In this document: positions 10,991 through 21,951 of the stretch, piece after piece
Numbering within the stretch: the stretch's first letter is position 1
Layout of the letters: each line of letters starts with the position of its first letter
Assembly: GCA_022579005.1 (NCBI GenBank)
Contig: MU401640.1
Span: 1 to 64,000 of the forward strand
From: Poronia punctata
Taxonomy: Eukaryota; Ascomycota; Sordariomycetes; Xylariales; Xylariaceae
Reading direction: 5' to 3'
DNA length: 64,000 nucleotides
The notes under the pieces: model-generated
Seen by the model: the letters and a program-made list of their open reading frames with translations, nothing else
Database searches by the model: none
Told to the model about the DNA's origin: nothing
Made by a program: the position numbers and the translations under genes

Positions 10991-13746
10991 GTTAAAGCGT
11001 TTTATAGCTTATAATAAAAAGTTTATATAAGCTTACTATACTAAATATAAATTTTTTGCTAATTTAGCTACTTTTTATTTAAACTAAACTTTTTAAAATA
11101 ATTTTAAATAACTTTACTATAAATTTAAAAGCTATAAAGCTAATGCTTTTAATAAAGCTTATTATTTTTATTAAAGCTTTTTTTTTATTTTTAAAAGTAA
11201 TATTATAAAAATAAAAATAAGTTTATTAAAAGGCTTAAAAATAAAAAAATCTTTTTATTATTATAAAAAGTTTGTTTTTATTATAATAAAAAATAAGTGC
11301 TAAAATAAATTAATATTTTTATTATATTAAAGCTTTTTAATTTTATTTTTATACTTTAAAAGTTTAATATTTTAATAAATATTATAGTAATATAGCAAAC
11401 TATATTATTTTTTATAAATATAGTTATACTATAATAGTAAAAAAAATATTAAATTTGTTTAGCTTAGTATATAGTATATAGCTTTTAAGTATTATATTTT
11501 TAATAGCTAAAAAGCTTTTTAGCTATAAATAATAAAAATGTTACTAGCTTATAATATTTTTAAATTAAACTAAATTTTTACTTTTTTTTAGCTAAAAACC
11601 TTTATATACTTATTATATTATATTTTATATATTTATTAAAAAACTTTATATAAAATTAAAAAGTTTATTTTTTTTATAAAATATAGATATAATTTAATAA
11701 TATTATTTATTAATTTAGTTAATAAAATAATATAAACGCTATAATTATAATTAAAAAAAATAAAATAGTTAGCTTACTTAGTTTTATAAAATAAATAAGT
11801 TTTTATAAAGTATAAAATATAAGCTTTTTAATTATTACTAATTTTTTTTTATAATTAATTTTAAGCTTTATTAAATTAACTTTTTATTACTATATAAACT
11901 ATATAAGCTTAATAAAGTAATAAGCTATTAACTAAATAAAGTAGCTTAGCTAATAAAAGCTTTAAAATAAAATAAGTTAAATAAAACTATAGCTTTTTTT
12001 ATAAAAAATATTAATAACTTTTAAATTAATTTATAGCTATTAATTTTTATAATTATTTTTAGCTTTATTATTTAAGTTAAAAAATTAACTTTATTATTTT
12101 TACTTAACTTTAAAAATAACGTTTTTATTTATATAAAAAACGTAAATTTATTATAATACTATTAAAAATTTATTTTTAAAAGCTTTTTTAAAGTTAAACT
12201 AAAAATTAGTAAAAAATATTTTAAGTTAAAAAGGTTATAGTTTTTTATAAAGCTATAAATAACTTTTATAAAAAACTTAAAGCTAGCTATATTTTTAAAA
12301 AGTAAAACGCTAAAGCTTAAAAAAGTTAACTTTTTTAAAAAAAACTTGCTTATAATAATAGCTAATAATATTTTAAACTTATTAATATAATAAGTATAGT
12401 TAATACTAATAACTTATAGCTAGTACTATTAAAAGTATAAAGTTTAGCTATAAAGCTATATATAAGCTTTAATATAATATAAGCTATTTAGCAAGTTATT
12501 ATACTAAAAACAATAAATATTATGCTTTTTTTTATATATTTTTTTAAGCTTAGCTAAAAAAGCTTATATTAAAATATAGCTATTAAGCTTAGCTAACTAT
12601 ATTTATTATATATAGTTATTAATATTTTTAGTAGTAATAAAAGCTAAAAAGTAGTTAAATTTAAAAAATTTAAAAATTTAAGCAGTTTAAAAGCTAGCGT
12701 TATAAAAGCTTTTTATATATAGTTTTTATATATAAAAAATGTAATAATAAGCAAGGTTATTAATAAAGGTTTTATTAATAAAATAGTTATAATAGTTATT
12801 AATTAAATAAAAACAAAAAACCTAGCTTTTAAAGTTTTTTTAAAAAGCTAATATAAAGCTTTACTAAAAACATTTTACTTTTTTTAAAAACGTAGCTTTT
12901 TAGCTAATAATAGCTTTGCTTTTTTTTTAACTTTTAATTATATTATATTTAGTAATAATATAGCTAGTTATTTTTATAATTTTTAAAGTTTATATAAGTA
13001 ACGCTATATTTAAAATAAAAAATATAAGCTTAAAGTAATTTAAAAAGTATTTTTATTAATTTAGCAAAAAAGCTACTTTTAAAACTGCTATTAAATAAGC
13101 TTAAAATTAAATTAATAAAAAAGCTATTAAAAAAGCTTTTTAATAATAAAAGTAGCTATAAAAAATTAAAATTGCTAAATAAATCTGCAAATAAGTTATT
13201 AAATTTAGCTAGATTAAAAAATAAATAAATAAATAAAAAAAAAAAAAGCTATATATATTACTATTTTAAATAATTTTAATAAATTATAATAAATTAAATA
13301 AATTAAAAAAATAAAATAAAAATATTAATATAAAGTAAAAAGTATAAAGTTATTAGTAAAAGGTAGTAAATATAATAATAAAGTAGTAAAGATAGTAAAA
13401 AGGTTATAAAATTTAGTAATAAAAGCAATAAAAGCAGCAAAAGTAGTAAAATAGTTAAAACTATTAAAAAACAAGCTAAAATAATAAAAATAGTTATAAC
13501 TTATAATAGCAGTTATAATAGCAGTAATAGTTAAAGTACTAAACTGTAGTAAAGGCTTATAATTGCTAAATAAAGCCTTTTATACTGCTATATTAAGCAA
13601 TTATAATATATTATAATAGTTTTAAATTAATATTAATAAATTAAAGTAGTAAAAGTTATATTAAAAAGTATTAAAAGTATTAAAAATAGTGTTAAAAGGT
13701 ATAAAATAGTATTAGTATTAATAAGTAAAAGTAAAAAAATAAAAAA

Positions 13747-13813
13747 GTAAAAATAAAAATAATAATAAAAAATAAAAAAGTAAAAATAAAAATAATAATA
13801 AAAAATAAAAAAG
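13747..13813. repeat. Two-copy ~33-bp A-rich minisatellite
   Basis: A unit made of GTAAAAATAAAAATAATAAT plus an A-rich tail is present twice in direct succession within the AT-rich block. Confidence 0.7.
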
Positions 13814-13937
13814 TTAATTAGTTATAAGTAAGTCTATATTAAGAAAATATAAGTTAAAATAGCACTAAGTAGATTTAAAAAAAATTAGCAATATTTTATT
13901 AGCTGCTGCACTATATCCTAGCTACTAACACCTAGCT

Positions 13938-13993
13938 TAGCACTGCACTACAGCAGATCTAGCACACACCTTATAGCAAATGCAGCATGCCTC
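13938..13993 (-). repeat. Right terminal inverted repeat
   Basis: 56 bp; on the minus strand it begins GAGGCATGCTGC. It keeps C/G at the eight positions where the left repeat has T/A, so it is closer to the ancestral end. Confidence 0.88.
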
Positions 13994-14167
13994 TAAATTA
14001 AAGTCAAATGATAGGTAAACGGCAGTTATATAATTATACAATAAGAAACGATACCAATATACTTGTTGAATGTAGTAATACCGGCATCTTTTCATCCCCA
14101 CCAACATCAAGTCTACTGCCCAAGCTTGAGCGGAATCCCATGATCCTAGCACCAAAAAACGGCGCCT

Positions 14168-15214
14168 TTATGGAACTAATAGGTGGAATATTGGTTTTAG
14201 ACTTACTTCGTTTATAGTAGTATTATAGGCCAGAGCCGAGCTCGTGGAGAGCCTTGCAGGCATGGACGATGACCCCCCATGGCTATGAATCAAGTTCTGG
14301 ATGGCGTTGAAGTACGTTACGTTTTTGTCGGCCGAGAAGACGAAATCGAAGCTGGTAAAGCCGTCACTGCGTCGATGCAGTTTGTACGTCGCTGACGTGA
14401 TGATGCCCAAGTTTGCGCCCGCTCCACGGATCCCCCCCAAAAAATTCCGGGTTCTTGGTACTGCTCACCTCCAAGACCCCGTCAGCAGTGACCATGCGTG
14501 CTGATACGAGGGCATCTATCAATAGGCCGTAGATGCCAGCGAGTCGGCCAATTCCGGCCCCAACAGTTACTCCTACCATTCCCGGACAGGAACAAGTTCC
14601 GGTCTCTTCTCGCTATCATATTAGCATCATGTCTTTCTGAAAAGAAAACGAAAGTTGAAGGATTTCGAAGTCTTACGTATCTCGAAGCCAGCATTGTAAA
14701 CGAGATCTACAATATCCCTGAAGCGAACACCCCCGCCTACGGTCAAGAGTCCGGCTTTCTTGTCGATGTGAACCGAGTTCAATTGGCCAAGGTCGATCGA
14801 TAGACCTCCCTGGAGCTTCCCTAGGCTTGTGCCGTAACCGTGACGGCCACCCGTAGCCAGGAATGAGGTATTGTACGCTCTCGCTAGTTCGACCTTGGAA
14901 GCATTATCAGTCCTCCTGTGAACTCTCTCGACTGGGAAAATCAAAGGTTGGCTTACGGCTTCCACAACATCTTTTTCGGTATAAGGGGTCACTGCCGCAT
15001 CAAAGGTCGGTGCTTTATAGACTGTCCATCGTTCTGTAACATCGGCAAATACACCATCGCCCGGGAACGATACCGAAGTACCGGAAGACCAGTTATTCTT
15101 CGGATCCCTGAGAATCGAAGGTAGAGAATTGCCGGCCGAGTGCAAAGTAGCAGCGAGACTGACGTGGGAGATGCAGATACCCGCAACAAACGAAGCAGAG
15201 AAAGAAAGACGCAT
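14168..15214 (-). pseudogene. Berberine-bridge-type FAD-linked oxidoreductase, frameshifted and 3' truncated
   Basis: Secreted FAD_binding_4 (VAO/BBE) oxidoreductase. Exons are 15214-14957, 14893-14677 and 14608 onward. The first 22 residues form a signal peptide. Then come TPYTEKDVVEAV, FLATGGRHGYGT with the His expected to bind FAD covalently, LGQLNSVHID, VGGGVRFRDI, and GTCSCPGMVGVTVGAGIGRLAG. A +1 error in a C7/A6 homopolymer (14,442-14,454 on the plus strand) breaks the frame between NPEFFG and IRGAGANLGIITSATY. After YNTTINE a GTAAGT donor follows (about 14,207), but the remaining ~200 residues cannot be found before the transposon end at 13,993. Such enzymes oxidise intermediates in many fungal metabolite pathways, in keeping with the other remnants. 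If the frameshift is an assembly error it is still cut off by the AT-rich block. Confidence 0.82.
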
Positions 15215-15497
15215 TTTGTTGACTGGTTACTTGCTTGGTCAGGGATAACTGCAGTCTTGTGTCACAGCACGTCAAGCGGTGTGTATGTGCGCGAGGGGAC
15301 GACCCGACATTATATGAATATCATACTTGATGGGATTCCTCCATACCCACATCTACATTCCACCCAAAAATAAAATAGACCAGGTAATGATCCTTGATTA
15401 GAAATCGAGCACGGACGAGGCGTCGTCAGGTTCATCACGAGGATTGTAATTAGGACCCAGCAACTTGGTAAATTTAAAAGCTGACCCCATGTCATTC

Positions 15498-15625
15498 TCG
15501 TCATTCAGGCACAGCTGAGGCTGAAAACTTACTCGTAATAAACTTTCCAGGGTCCGGTCTCGTGGATGTGGCGTAGCATTGTCAGGACGTCGTACATTGG
15601 GCATCCCTTACGGCGGTTCTTCAAA
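15498..15625 (-). other. Possible exon fragment of unknown protein
   Basis: A protein-like stretch containing CPMYDVLTMLRHIHETG followed by PWKVYYE ends at a GTAAGT donor near 15,532. Downstream the frames do not give a convincing continuation. It reads like real coding sequence but I do not recognise it and cannot extend it, so it may be another remnant. Confidence 0.25.
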
Positions 15626-15640
15626 CTCTCATCTAAGCTT

Positions 15641-15662
15641 GCCTGCCCTGCCCTGCCCTGCC
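15641..15662. repeat. (CCTGC)4 short tandem repeat
   Basis: Pentanucleotide CCTGC repeated four times in intergenic DNA. Confidence 0.85.
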
Positions 15663-16209
15663 ATAGATCATTAAGCCACACAGCTAGGTACCTAGTTGAT
15701 TAGTAGAGCTGATTACTTACTGTTCGTCGATGCCACCAAAGATAGATAGGCAGCAGACAGAAGTCATATAAGCCACGAGCCTCACGAGATAACCCCCAAA
15801 GCTGGATTTTATTTTTAACCCATAACACAAAACTTATTCGAGCGTCGATGCTTTTCGACATCAGCTTGATCAGAGGAGTCTGGGATATTCGGAAGTATTT
15901 GCTCGTGACCGGGTACTAAGGTACTCATGAGTCTAGGTCCAGATTGACCCAACATTTCCAAACAGCCGTTTGTCTTGTGGATTACTCTGGGTTAGTAGTT
16001 TTAACTGATGTACTTAACAGTTGAACTGTCGTATTCTTCTCTTCTCCGCAATTACGGCCAGCTCGAAGCCTTTAACCAATGGACAATACAGAATGTTTCC
16101 GCCTCTGTCTCTACCTTGATGATTTACCATGAGAGTTTATCTGCCCTTGCCCTCAGTACTTTCCCTGTTTCCAACCACTTACTCAGACAACACTAAAAGA
16201 AATCCCTAC

Positions 16210-16878
16210 TCAGAGACCACACATGGCAAGGATCACCAGATTCGTAGTCTCCTCGCGGTTCACATCGCCGGTATATCCAAGCTTGCCAACTCCAATATTG
16301 GCCATCGTAACCACAGCGTCTCCCTGGACAACCACACTATTAGGACCAAGCACAGCAGCCCGAGCCCCCGAGTTCCCGTCCGCGACATACCACGCGTCCT
16401 CGGGCGCCACGTTACTCAAACTCAAACCCTGGACACAATACTGGTGCGGAAGCCTAGCAGCAATCTCGTCTCCCGCCGCTCGAGGATTGAGCTGGAAGGT
16501 CATTCGGCAATAGTAAGAACCAGATACCTCCCAGGGCAGGCCCGCCTTCTCGAAAAGGGTCTTAGTTCTGCGCGATCTGGCAAGAGAGCTGAACTGAGCC
16601 GTGAGGATAGCTGTGCCTCCTCGGCGCACATACCGCAGCACCACTTCCCAAACATCGGCATTATCAGGGTATGTAACGTCCGCATCGGTTATGAGCACGG
16701 CGTCTGGGGGAGGCCCTGCCGACAGCCTGGCGAGGGCCATGTTTGCCCCGTATGCGTACAGTAGCCTGGCTTTCGCACGCAGCTGGTCGAGCAGGTCACT
16801 GTAGTAACGATTGATATATGCCTTCCGGCCATTCATTGAGATGAGCAGAATTCGGGGCTTAGGACCTTCTGTAGCCAT
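16210..16878 (-). CDS. Conserved fungal protein, class I glutamine-amidotransferase-like fold
   Basis: Single-exon gene of 222 codons with an ATG at 16878 and a compact, fully folded-looking protein. It starts RILLISMNGRKAY, then alternates hydrophobic strands and helices (AVLITDADVTYPDN, VVLRYVRRGGTAILTAQFSSL, KLGYTGDVN) and ends NLVILAMCGL. The central RRGGTAIL and the glycine-rich terminal strand resemble the flavodoxin-like fold of class I glutamine amidotransferase/ThuA-like proteins seen in many fungi, where they are usually annotated as hypothetical. No classical Cys-His-Glu triad is apparent. No signal peptide or membrane segment. The intact frame shows that decay in the region to its left stops before this gene. 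The enzymatic role is unknown. Confidence 0.75.
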   Translation of the reverse strand: MATEGPKPRILLISMNGRKAYINRYYSDLLDQLRAKARLLYAYGANMALARLSAGPPPDAVLITDADVTYPDNADVWEVVLRYVRRGGTAILTAQFSSLARSRRTKTLFEKAGLPWEVSGSYYCRMTFQLNPRAAGDEIAARLPHQYCVQGLSLSNVAPEDAWYVADGNSGARAAVLGPNSVVVQGDAVVTMANIGVGKLGYTGDVNREETTNLVILAMCGL

Positions 16879-18533
16879 GATGCTGTGATTCTGATTGGCT
16901 TCGATGTTAGTTACCGTTTATTGCCAATCCAGCACCGTTCATTACGACTTACCGGGCCGGTGACCTGGACTTTCTGAAGATCTCGAGATGACGATAAAAG
17001 GGTTCTCCAATGGCTTGTCAGACCTACTGGGGAATGAAGTTGAACAGAGGAGGAAAGCCGGAAGAAAACTGATTGGTGACTATCGTACAGAGTAAATTAC
17101 CTAAGTGTGGTGATTGCCCATTTTTACCTACATAGTAAGTAGTTACCTCCTACCTACTTTATTGTTAACAGTCGTGTAGGAGGAAGGTGCGGATCTACCT
17201 ATATTGGAGGATCCTTTACAGTCAGGGCATTGCATCCCTCCAAGGCCAAAGCCAAGGGGAGTAATTAGAAAGATCATAACCAAGGGGGTTAGAAATTCAA
17301 AGCCATAGAGATACGAAATGAATAAGAGGACTAGATCATATAGTTTCTGAAGCCAAGGGCTAGGTGGGGGGCTTAAGATTTACATTTATGACGTACAAAG
17401 CTCAAGTATTCTCTTTTTACAGTAGATGTTGCTTGGAGGTAGGTTTGTTAGAAAAGATCCGAATGCTTGCTAGGTAGAACAACAAGTCGAAACCTAACCC
17501 CTGAAACATATCTCTACCCCTCTCTAGAAAATGTGATATGATTGCTATTAATATTCCCTCTATGTAAGTCGGTAGGTATGAAGTGGCAACCGAGCCGGTC
17601 ATCACAAAAACAGAAAATACCCAAGGTACCGTGAATGCTGGCCGTTCCCCCAACCCCCACGCACGCATACCACTGTACGGATGCATCCAAAGTAAAGCAA
17701 AGAAAACATCTCTCTCTCACTCTGTACTATGTATCACAAAACCATGCATTTGTCTGGTAGATCATAGAGATACTCTATCATCCTGATATGTTCTTGAACC
17801 TATTGGACCCCTATTGTCAGTAAGATGACATAGGGTCCCCGGGGGCCCGGTCACCCTAGCTAGCATAGGTCCGTACTTACTGTGTGGACACAAGATCATA
17901 TCCCTCATATCTGACAATTTCACGAAGTGCCCCAGAATGATGATAAAACCAAGCCGTTTGCAGACCGTTTCTCTCTATAAATTATCGATAAATTACCTAT
18001 ATGCTCAGTCATCAACCTGATGTTTAACTGACAAGCCACCTGAACACAAGCAGCACGCGCTAGGAAAGTAACGTAGGTATCAAAGTAATGGCTTTTGGTG
18101 TCTAAAAATAGGCTGGGGATATTGTGGCTAAACGTCAACCAAGCCACAACATGTGATAGATCCACTTTGAACCCCCTTTCGAGGCTTCGACGTCTCAGCT
18201 GAGGCGTACTCAGGTAACCTAGTGACTCAGTCGGGGTGACAGATAGATATCTCAATATCTCTTCCGTAGTCGCAGACAAACTGAGGAAATCCAACAGATA
18301 TTTGATTATTTATACATAAATGAAAGCACCGATTTTTTCTTGTAAAGTAGGCTGAGATACATGTTCTGCGCAAATTACCCTTACAGTTTGCTGTCGGATA
18401 CCGTATGTACACTATACACCGTACATGCATCAATCATGAGCTGAGCTCAAATCTGAACAAATAAATACAACAGTTAACCTCCTTTCCTCCCAAGTGAAAT
18501 TCCCAAATCCCCAAACAAACAAGAACAGCAAAA
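16879..18533. other. Intergenic region, no recognised gene
   Basis: 1.65 kb with scattered TAGG/CCTA tetramers. A 124-codon open stretch on the minus strand (17,920-18,294) resembles nothing I know and is not called. The last about 100 bp are the A/C-rich leader of the NADAR gene. Confidence 0.5.
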
Positions 18534-19262
18534 ATGGCACGCAAACATAAACATAAACATCCCTCCAAGAAAACAACCACCCCAACCACCACCACTCCTT
18601 CGCCTGACGCATCATCATCATCATCATCATCATCAACCCCCCTATTCTTCTGGAAACCCACCGAGCCAGAAACAGGCTACCTATCCCAATGGTACGTCCA
18701 ACCCTTCCGGGACTCCTCGAACAAAACCTACCCCACAGCCGAACACTACATGATGCACCACAAAGCCCTCCTCTTCAGAGACGAAGAAATCGCCCGATTC
18801 ATCCTCGAAACCGATTCTCCCCGCGCTGTCAAAAGTCTAGGACGCGCAGTCCGGAATTTCGACGACAAGATCTGGCTTTCTGAGCGTGAACGTATCGTTA
18901 CGGAGGGGAATTATTTCAAATTCGCCTTTCCCGTACGTGAAAAGGGGGATGATGATGATGATGATGATGACGGGCTTTGGCGACTTGGTCTCTGCGATGA
19001 CGCAAAGACGGTACAAGCCCCTAGATTCAGGGACGTCTTGCTCGCTACCGGGGATAGGGAATTGGTCGAGGCGAGTACGTTTGATAGGATCTGGGGGATT
19101 GGGTTTGCTGCCAAGGGGGCCGAGGCCAAGAGGCATAAGTGGGGGGAGAACCTGCTTGGGAAGTGCTTAATGGAGGCGCGTGACCGGCTTCGTAAGGAGG
19201 TCGAGGCGGAGGCTGAAACAGCGATGATGGAGAATGGAGAAGAGGTACATACGCCAGCTTAA
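18534..19262 (+). CDS. NADAR (YbiA/DUF1768) domain protein
   Basis: Intronless, 242 residues. After a basic, Thr/Ser-rich N-terminus (HKHKHPSKK, residues about 1-35) the NADAR fold begins: LFFWKP, LSQWYVQPF, TAEHYMMHHKALLF, AVKSLGRAVRNFD, then RFRDVLLATGDRELVEAS and the C-terminal RIWGIGF, with KWGENLLGK. These match the YbiA/RibX family, N-glycosidases acting on riboflavin intermediates or ADP-ribose-type substrates. A Ser8 run (about residues 27-34) and an Asp8 run (about residues 139-146) are encoded by TCA/GAT trinucleotide repeats, so their lengths probably vary between strains. The Asp run falls in a loop, where it should be tolerated. The frame is otherwise clean. The C-terminal tail is acidic. 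Substrate in fungi unknown. Confidence 0.88.
   Translation: MARKHKHKHPSKKTTTPTTTTPSPDASSSSSSSSTPLFFWKPTEPETGYLSQWYVQPFRDSSNKTYPTAEHYMMHHKALLFRDEEIARFILETDSPRAVKSLGRAVRNFDDKIWLSERERIVTEGNYFKFAFPVREKGDDDDDDDDGLWRLGLCDDAKTVQAPRFRDVLLATGDRELVEASTFDRIWGIGFAAKGAEAKRHKWGENLLGKCLMEARDRLRKEVEAEAETAMMENGEEVHTPA
18611..18635. repeat. (ATC)8 microsatellite coding a serine run
   Basis: ATCATC... trinucleotide repeat inside the NADAR gene, giving eight consecutive serines. Confidence 0.9.
18948..18970. repeat. (GAT)7-8 microsatellite coding an aspartate run
   Basis: GATGAT... repeat inside the NADAR gene, giving eight consecutive aspartates. It is the same repeat class as the upstream serine run, read on the other strand. 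Confidence 0.9.
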
Positions 19263-19718
19263 GGAAGACTATCCATCTAGTGAGTGCCAACTCGAACAGG
19301 ATAGGCAGACATCGACGGGGGCGAGCGAGAAAGATTGGCGTCAGTGACTCATCCCATAAAGTAGGCAAGAGATACCCTGATTTGACACATTAATCGATTT
19401 TCATTCGAGAGCAGCAGCATTTAGCTATATATATGAAATGCTGGCCCGCGCTGTAAGATGTATACTACACGATATGTCCCCCTGGTCCTGGCCACGGTGA
19501 TCCTTTTTGTCTATCATACAATATGATGCAAGTCGTCAAACACAACGCCCGTAATCCAATAATGCACCGGAGTGGTGTTTGGGGATCGCCTTTTTGCGAC
19601 CCTGCTGATTTTCCCCTTCCCGCTTTCTGTAGGTATTGTACACTTATTAAAACCAAGGTATCATACAACCACAAGAGGAGAAAAAAATATGTCACCGGTT
19701 TCAGTGCTTGTTTTGTTG
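19263..19718. other. Convergent 3' spacer between NADAR gene and TIM44
   Basis: No gene; should contain the 3' UTRs of both neighbours. Nothing else is seen. Confidence 0.5.
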
Positions 19719-21390
19719 TTATATGTAGTCTCTTCCGCTCTTTTGCATCTCGATTAGTCTCCAGCCTCTCGTCTCGGGGTTGTTAACATCTTCGGGAGTG
19801 CGAGTGATGCCAATGACGTAGGTGACGAGCTGGACACGGTCCTCCATGCCCGCCGCTAACTCGTTCGTCTTGGCGTTGCGGTACACGTGGACTTCTTGTG
19901 TGCGGCAGGTAATGATGAAGACGGGTATCTCACCGGGCTCGAGCATACGAGCCTTAAGGATGTCGACGTGTCTGATGTCCAAGATGCGGCCGTCCGACTT
20001 CATGCCAGCTTGGAGATATTGTTTGGTCAATGCTTCGTAGACCGAATACTGCGCAGCTGATAACCACAGCTTTAGTGTTTCCGTGTCACCCTTGACATAG
20101 GCATCGAGGACTTCCGGCAAGATGTAATCCCGCAGCTCCTGTTGAAAGGGTTCGAGTTGGAAGTTGGGATCCATCGCTCGGATTTTCTTGATCACCATTG
20201 CCGTCTCGTTCTCGGCGAAGAACCCGGCAACACGGTCGGTGATACTTCGTGCCGTCGAGATCAGCGGGTTTTCTGATTCCTGGTAAACGTTCTTCATGCC
20301 AAATATGCCCTGAACGACCTTGTTTTGGTCGCGGAAATCCCGCCACGCTTCTTTCCATGCAGCATCTTTATGGATCGTGATATTGGTTCCGGCGCTAAAA
20401 CGATTAGCAGGGTCCAAGCCTCAGGGGTAGGTTAGATACATACTTGGGGTCTTCGACTCCATCCTCCACGTTGCCATGAATCGAGCCAGCCTTCTTCTGA
20501 CGCAGCTCACGGGCTTTTCTTCGCTCCTCCTTTTCAAGCCAACCACCGTATCTTGAACTGCTACCGTCGTCGATAACGTCCTTTACACTTTTGTAGGCTT
20601 CGGTCTCGCGAATGGGCTTTGTCGCTTTCTCAAGAGCTTCGCCGGTGATGTTGGCGCCTTTTCGGACACCCTTCATCACTGGGGTTTCCCAGGTCCAGGC
20701 TGCGCCCTTGCCAACAACCTGGGCAGAGCTCTTTAGAACCTTCCCGGCTGTCGATGATACAGCACCCGTGGTAGCCTCATATGCTTCTCGAGCACGTCGG
20801 ACAGATTCACTCTCGCTAAGCTGATGCGCAGAATCGGATAGCTGCTTTGTCGATTCGTTCCATTCTTTCGATGCTTTGAATTCGGTCTGCATAGTCTCCA
20901 TGAAGACCTGCCATGGGGTTTTGTCGCCATGAGGCGGGGGTGGGGGGAGGTCTTCTTTCTTTTCTTCCTTCTTCTTGCCCCCTTCAGCATCCTCGCTCTC
21001 TGCTCGTTCCTTTCCCTGGTCTTCGGCTTCGGTTTTGGCCTCCGACTCGGGTTTCGCCCCTGTATCTGATGCAGAGGTCTCCGGCTTCTCTTGGGGCTTT
21101 TCTGGGTTCTTAGTTTGTGCCGGCTGCTCCTGGGCCCATAGAGACGTCGCGTGGAAACTGCGCGACTGTATCGTCCTTATCGTCTCCGGCAGGAAGGGGG
21201 ACCGTAGTGAGGTGAGTGTCGTAGGAAGTCGAGAGGTAGACAAATTGACGCTATTTGGCGCCGGATTAGATGTGTTGGATAGTAACCTTCTATAGGCAGG
21301 TGATCTCCCATAAGAGCAGACGGTCAGCGAAGGCGTCCGAGCAATGGACGCAGGAGTGGTGCCCCGAGCAGCATATCGTAAAGAGCTCAT
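19719..21390 (-). CDS. TIM44: Mitochondrial import inner membrane translocase subunit TIM44
   Basis: Two exons, 21390-20444 and 20394-19719, joined over a 49-bp intron give 540 residues. The ATG at 21390 opens a typical presequence (MSSLRYAARG, Arg/Ser-rich, no acids), then RSFHATSLWAQ marks the likely cleavage area. Residues about 95-165 are Glu/Lys/Pro-rich. Then come the conserved KTPWQVFMETMQTEFKASKEW segment, VRRAREAYE, and after the intron the membrane-associating Tim44 C-terminal domain (TARSITDRVAGFFAENETA, AMDPNFQLEPFQQELRDYILPEVLDAY, ending ETRGWRLIEMQKSGRDYI). TIM44 recruits mtHsp70 to the TIM23 channel in the matrix. The open frame continues upstream to 21672 but begins without ATG and is taken as 5' UTR. 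Length agrees with fungal orthologues. Confidence 0.96.
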
Positions 21391-21951
21391 GTTCACCCCG
21401 GTTCGTGTTCGAATGCTGAACGTTTGGCACAGCAACAAACAAAAACAATAGAAATTAAGAAGTATTATCAAAGACTTCGCCGCGTGCGACTTGCGCCTCT
21501 TTGAGATTGTTGCAAGTTGCAAAGATGCAAGTTGCGGGTTGCGGGTTGAAGTGTAAGAAGTGGGCGAAACCGGCAAATCAAAAAAAAATCGTCGGGGGTC
21601 TGGAATCGACCATAAGCCGACCAACTGAATAGGTGCATCAACGGCCCTGACTGAAGAAATCAGATTGCTCAAGTTCTTGGCAGTTCAAGCCTAGCTGTTC
21701 TGGGATAAGTGTGCGCTTGGGCCACGACTCATTATATGTCAGGATGGCTAGCGCAGGATTACCTAAGACGCCTGTTGTACGATTTACAGGGTAAAATTTC
21801 CATCGCGAGGTGATTAGGTGATGAAACTACCCATTGCCGTCATATCTTTGGGCCAACAGCAACACTTCATATACGCAGGCCATCACGAGTCTACAGGCCT
21901 TGCGGAACACAATCATATTGTTTCCTATCCGTTGAAGTCGATGTCTCGAAG
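21391..21951. other. Divergent promoter region of TIM44 and mitochondrial uS11
   Basis: 560 bp separate two divergent nuclear genes for mitochondrial proteins, so this is a shared promoter region. It contains short GC/T direct repeats (GTTGCAAGTTGCAAAG...GTTGCGGGTTGCGG, about 21,508-21,546). No further gene seen. Confidence 0.5.

Larger units (their letters stand above)
10299..13993. mobile_element. RIP-killed DNA transposon with 56-bp terminal inverted repeats
   Basis: A 3.7-kb AT-saturated block bounded by matching inverted ends. Positions 10299-10354 and the reverse complement of 13938-13993 match at 48 of 56 positions. All eight differences are transitions with T/A on the left where the right has C/G, seven of them in CpA/TpG context, the preferred RIP target. 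Inverted similarity continues for some 30 bp further inside. Both ends are flanked by TAA (10296-10298 and 13994-13996), compatible with a 3-bp target duplication as made by PIF/Harbinger-type elements, but three bases in AT-rich DNA prove little. No transposase frame survives. A 33-bp tandem repeat near 10,882 may be a relic of the internal sequence. The family cannot be named from what remains. Confidence 0.85.

Noticed and set aside
17920..18294. 124-codon minus-strand open frame
   Set aside because: No recognisable motif, no supporting splice structure, and within an otherwise empty spacer; too weak to call.
21391..21672. In-frame extension upstream of TIM44 ATG
   Set aside because: Begins at TTG, and the ATG at 21390 starts a proper mitochondrial presequence.
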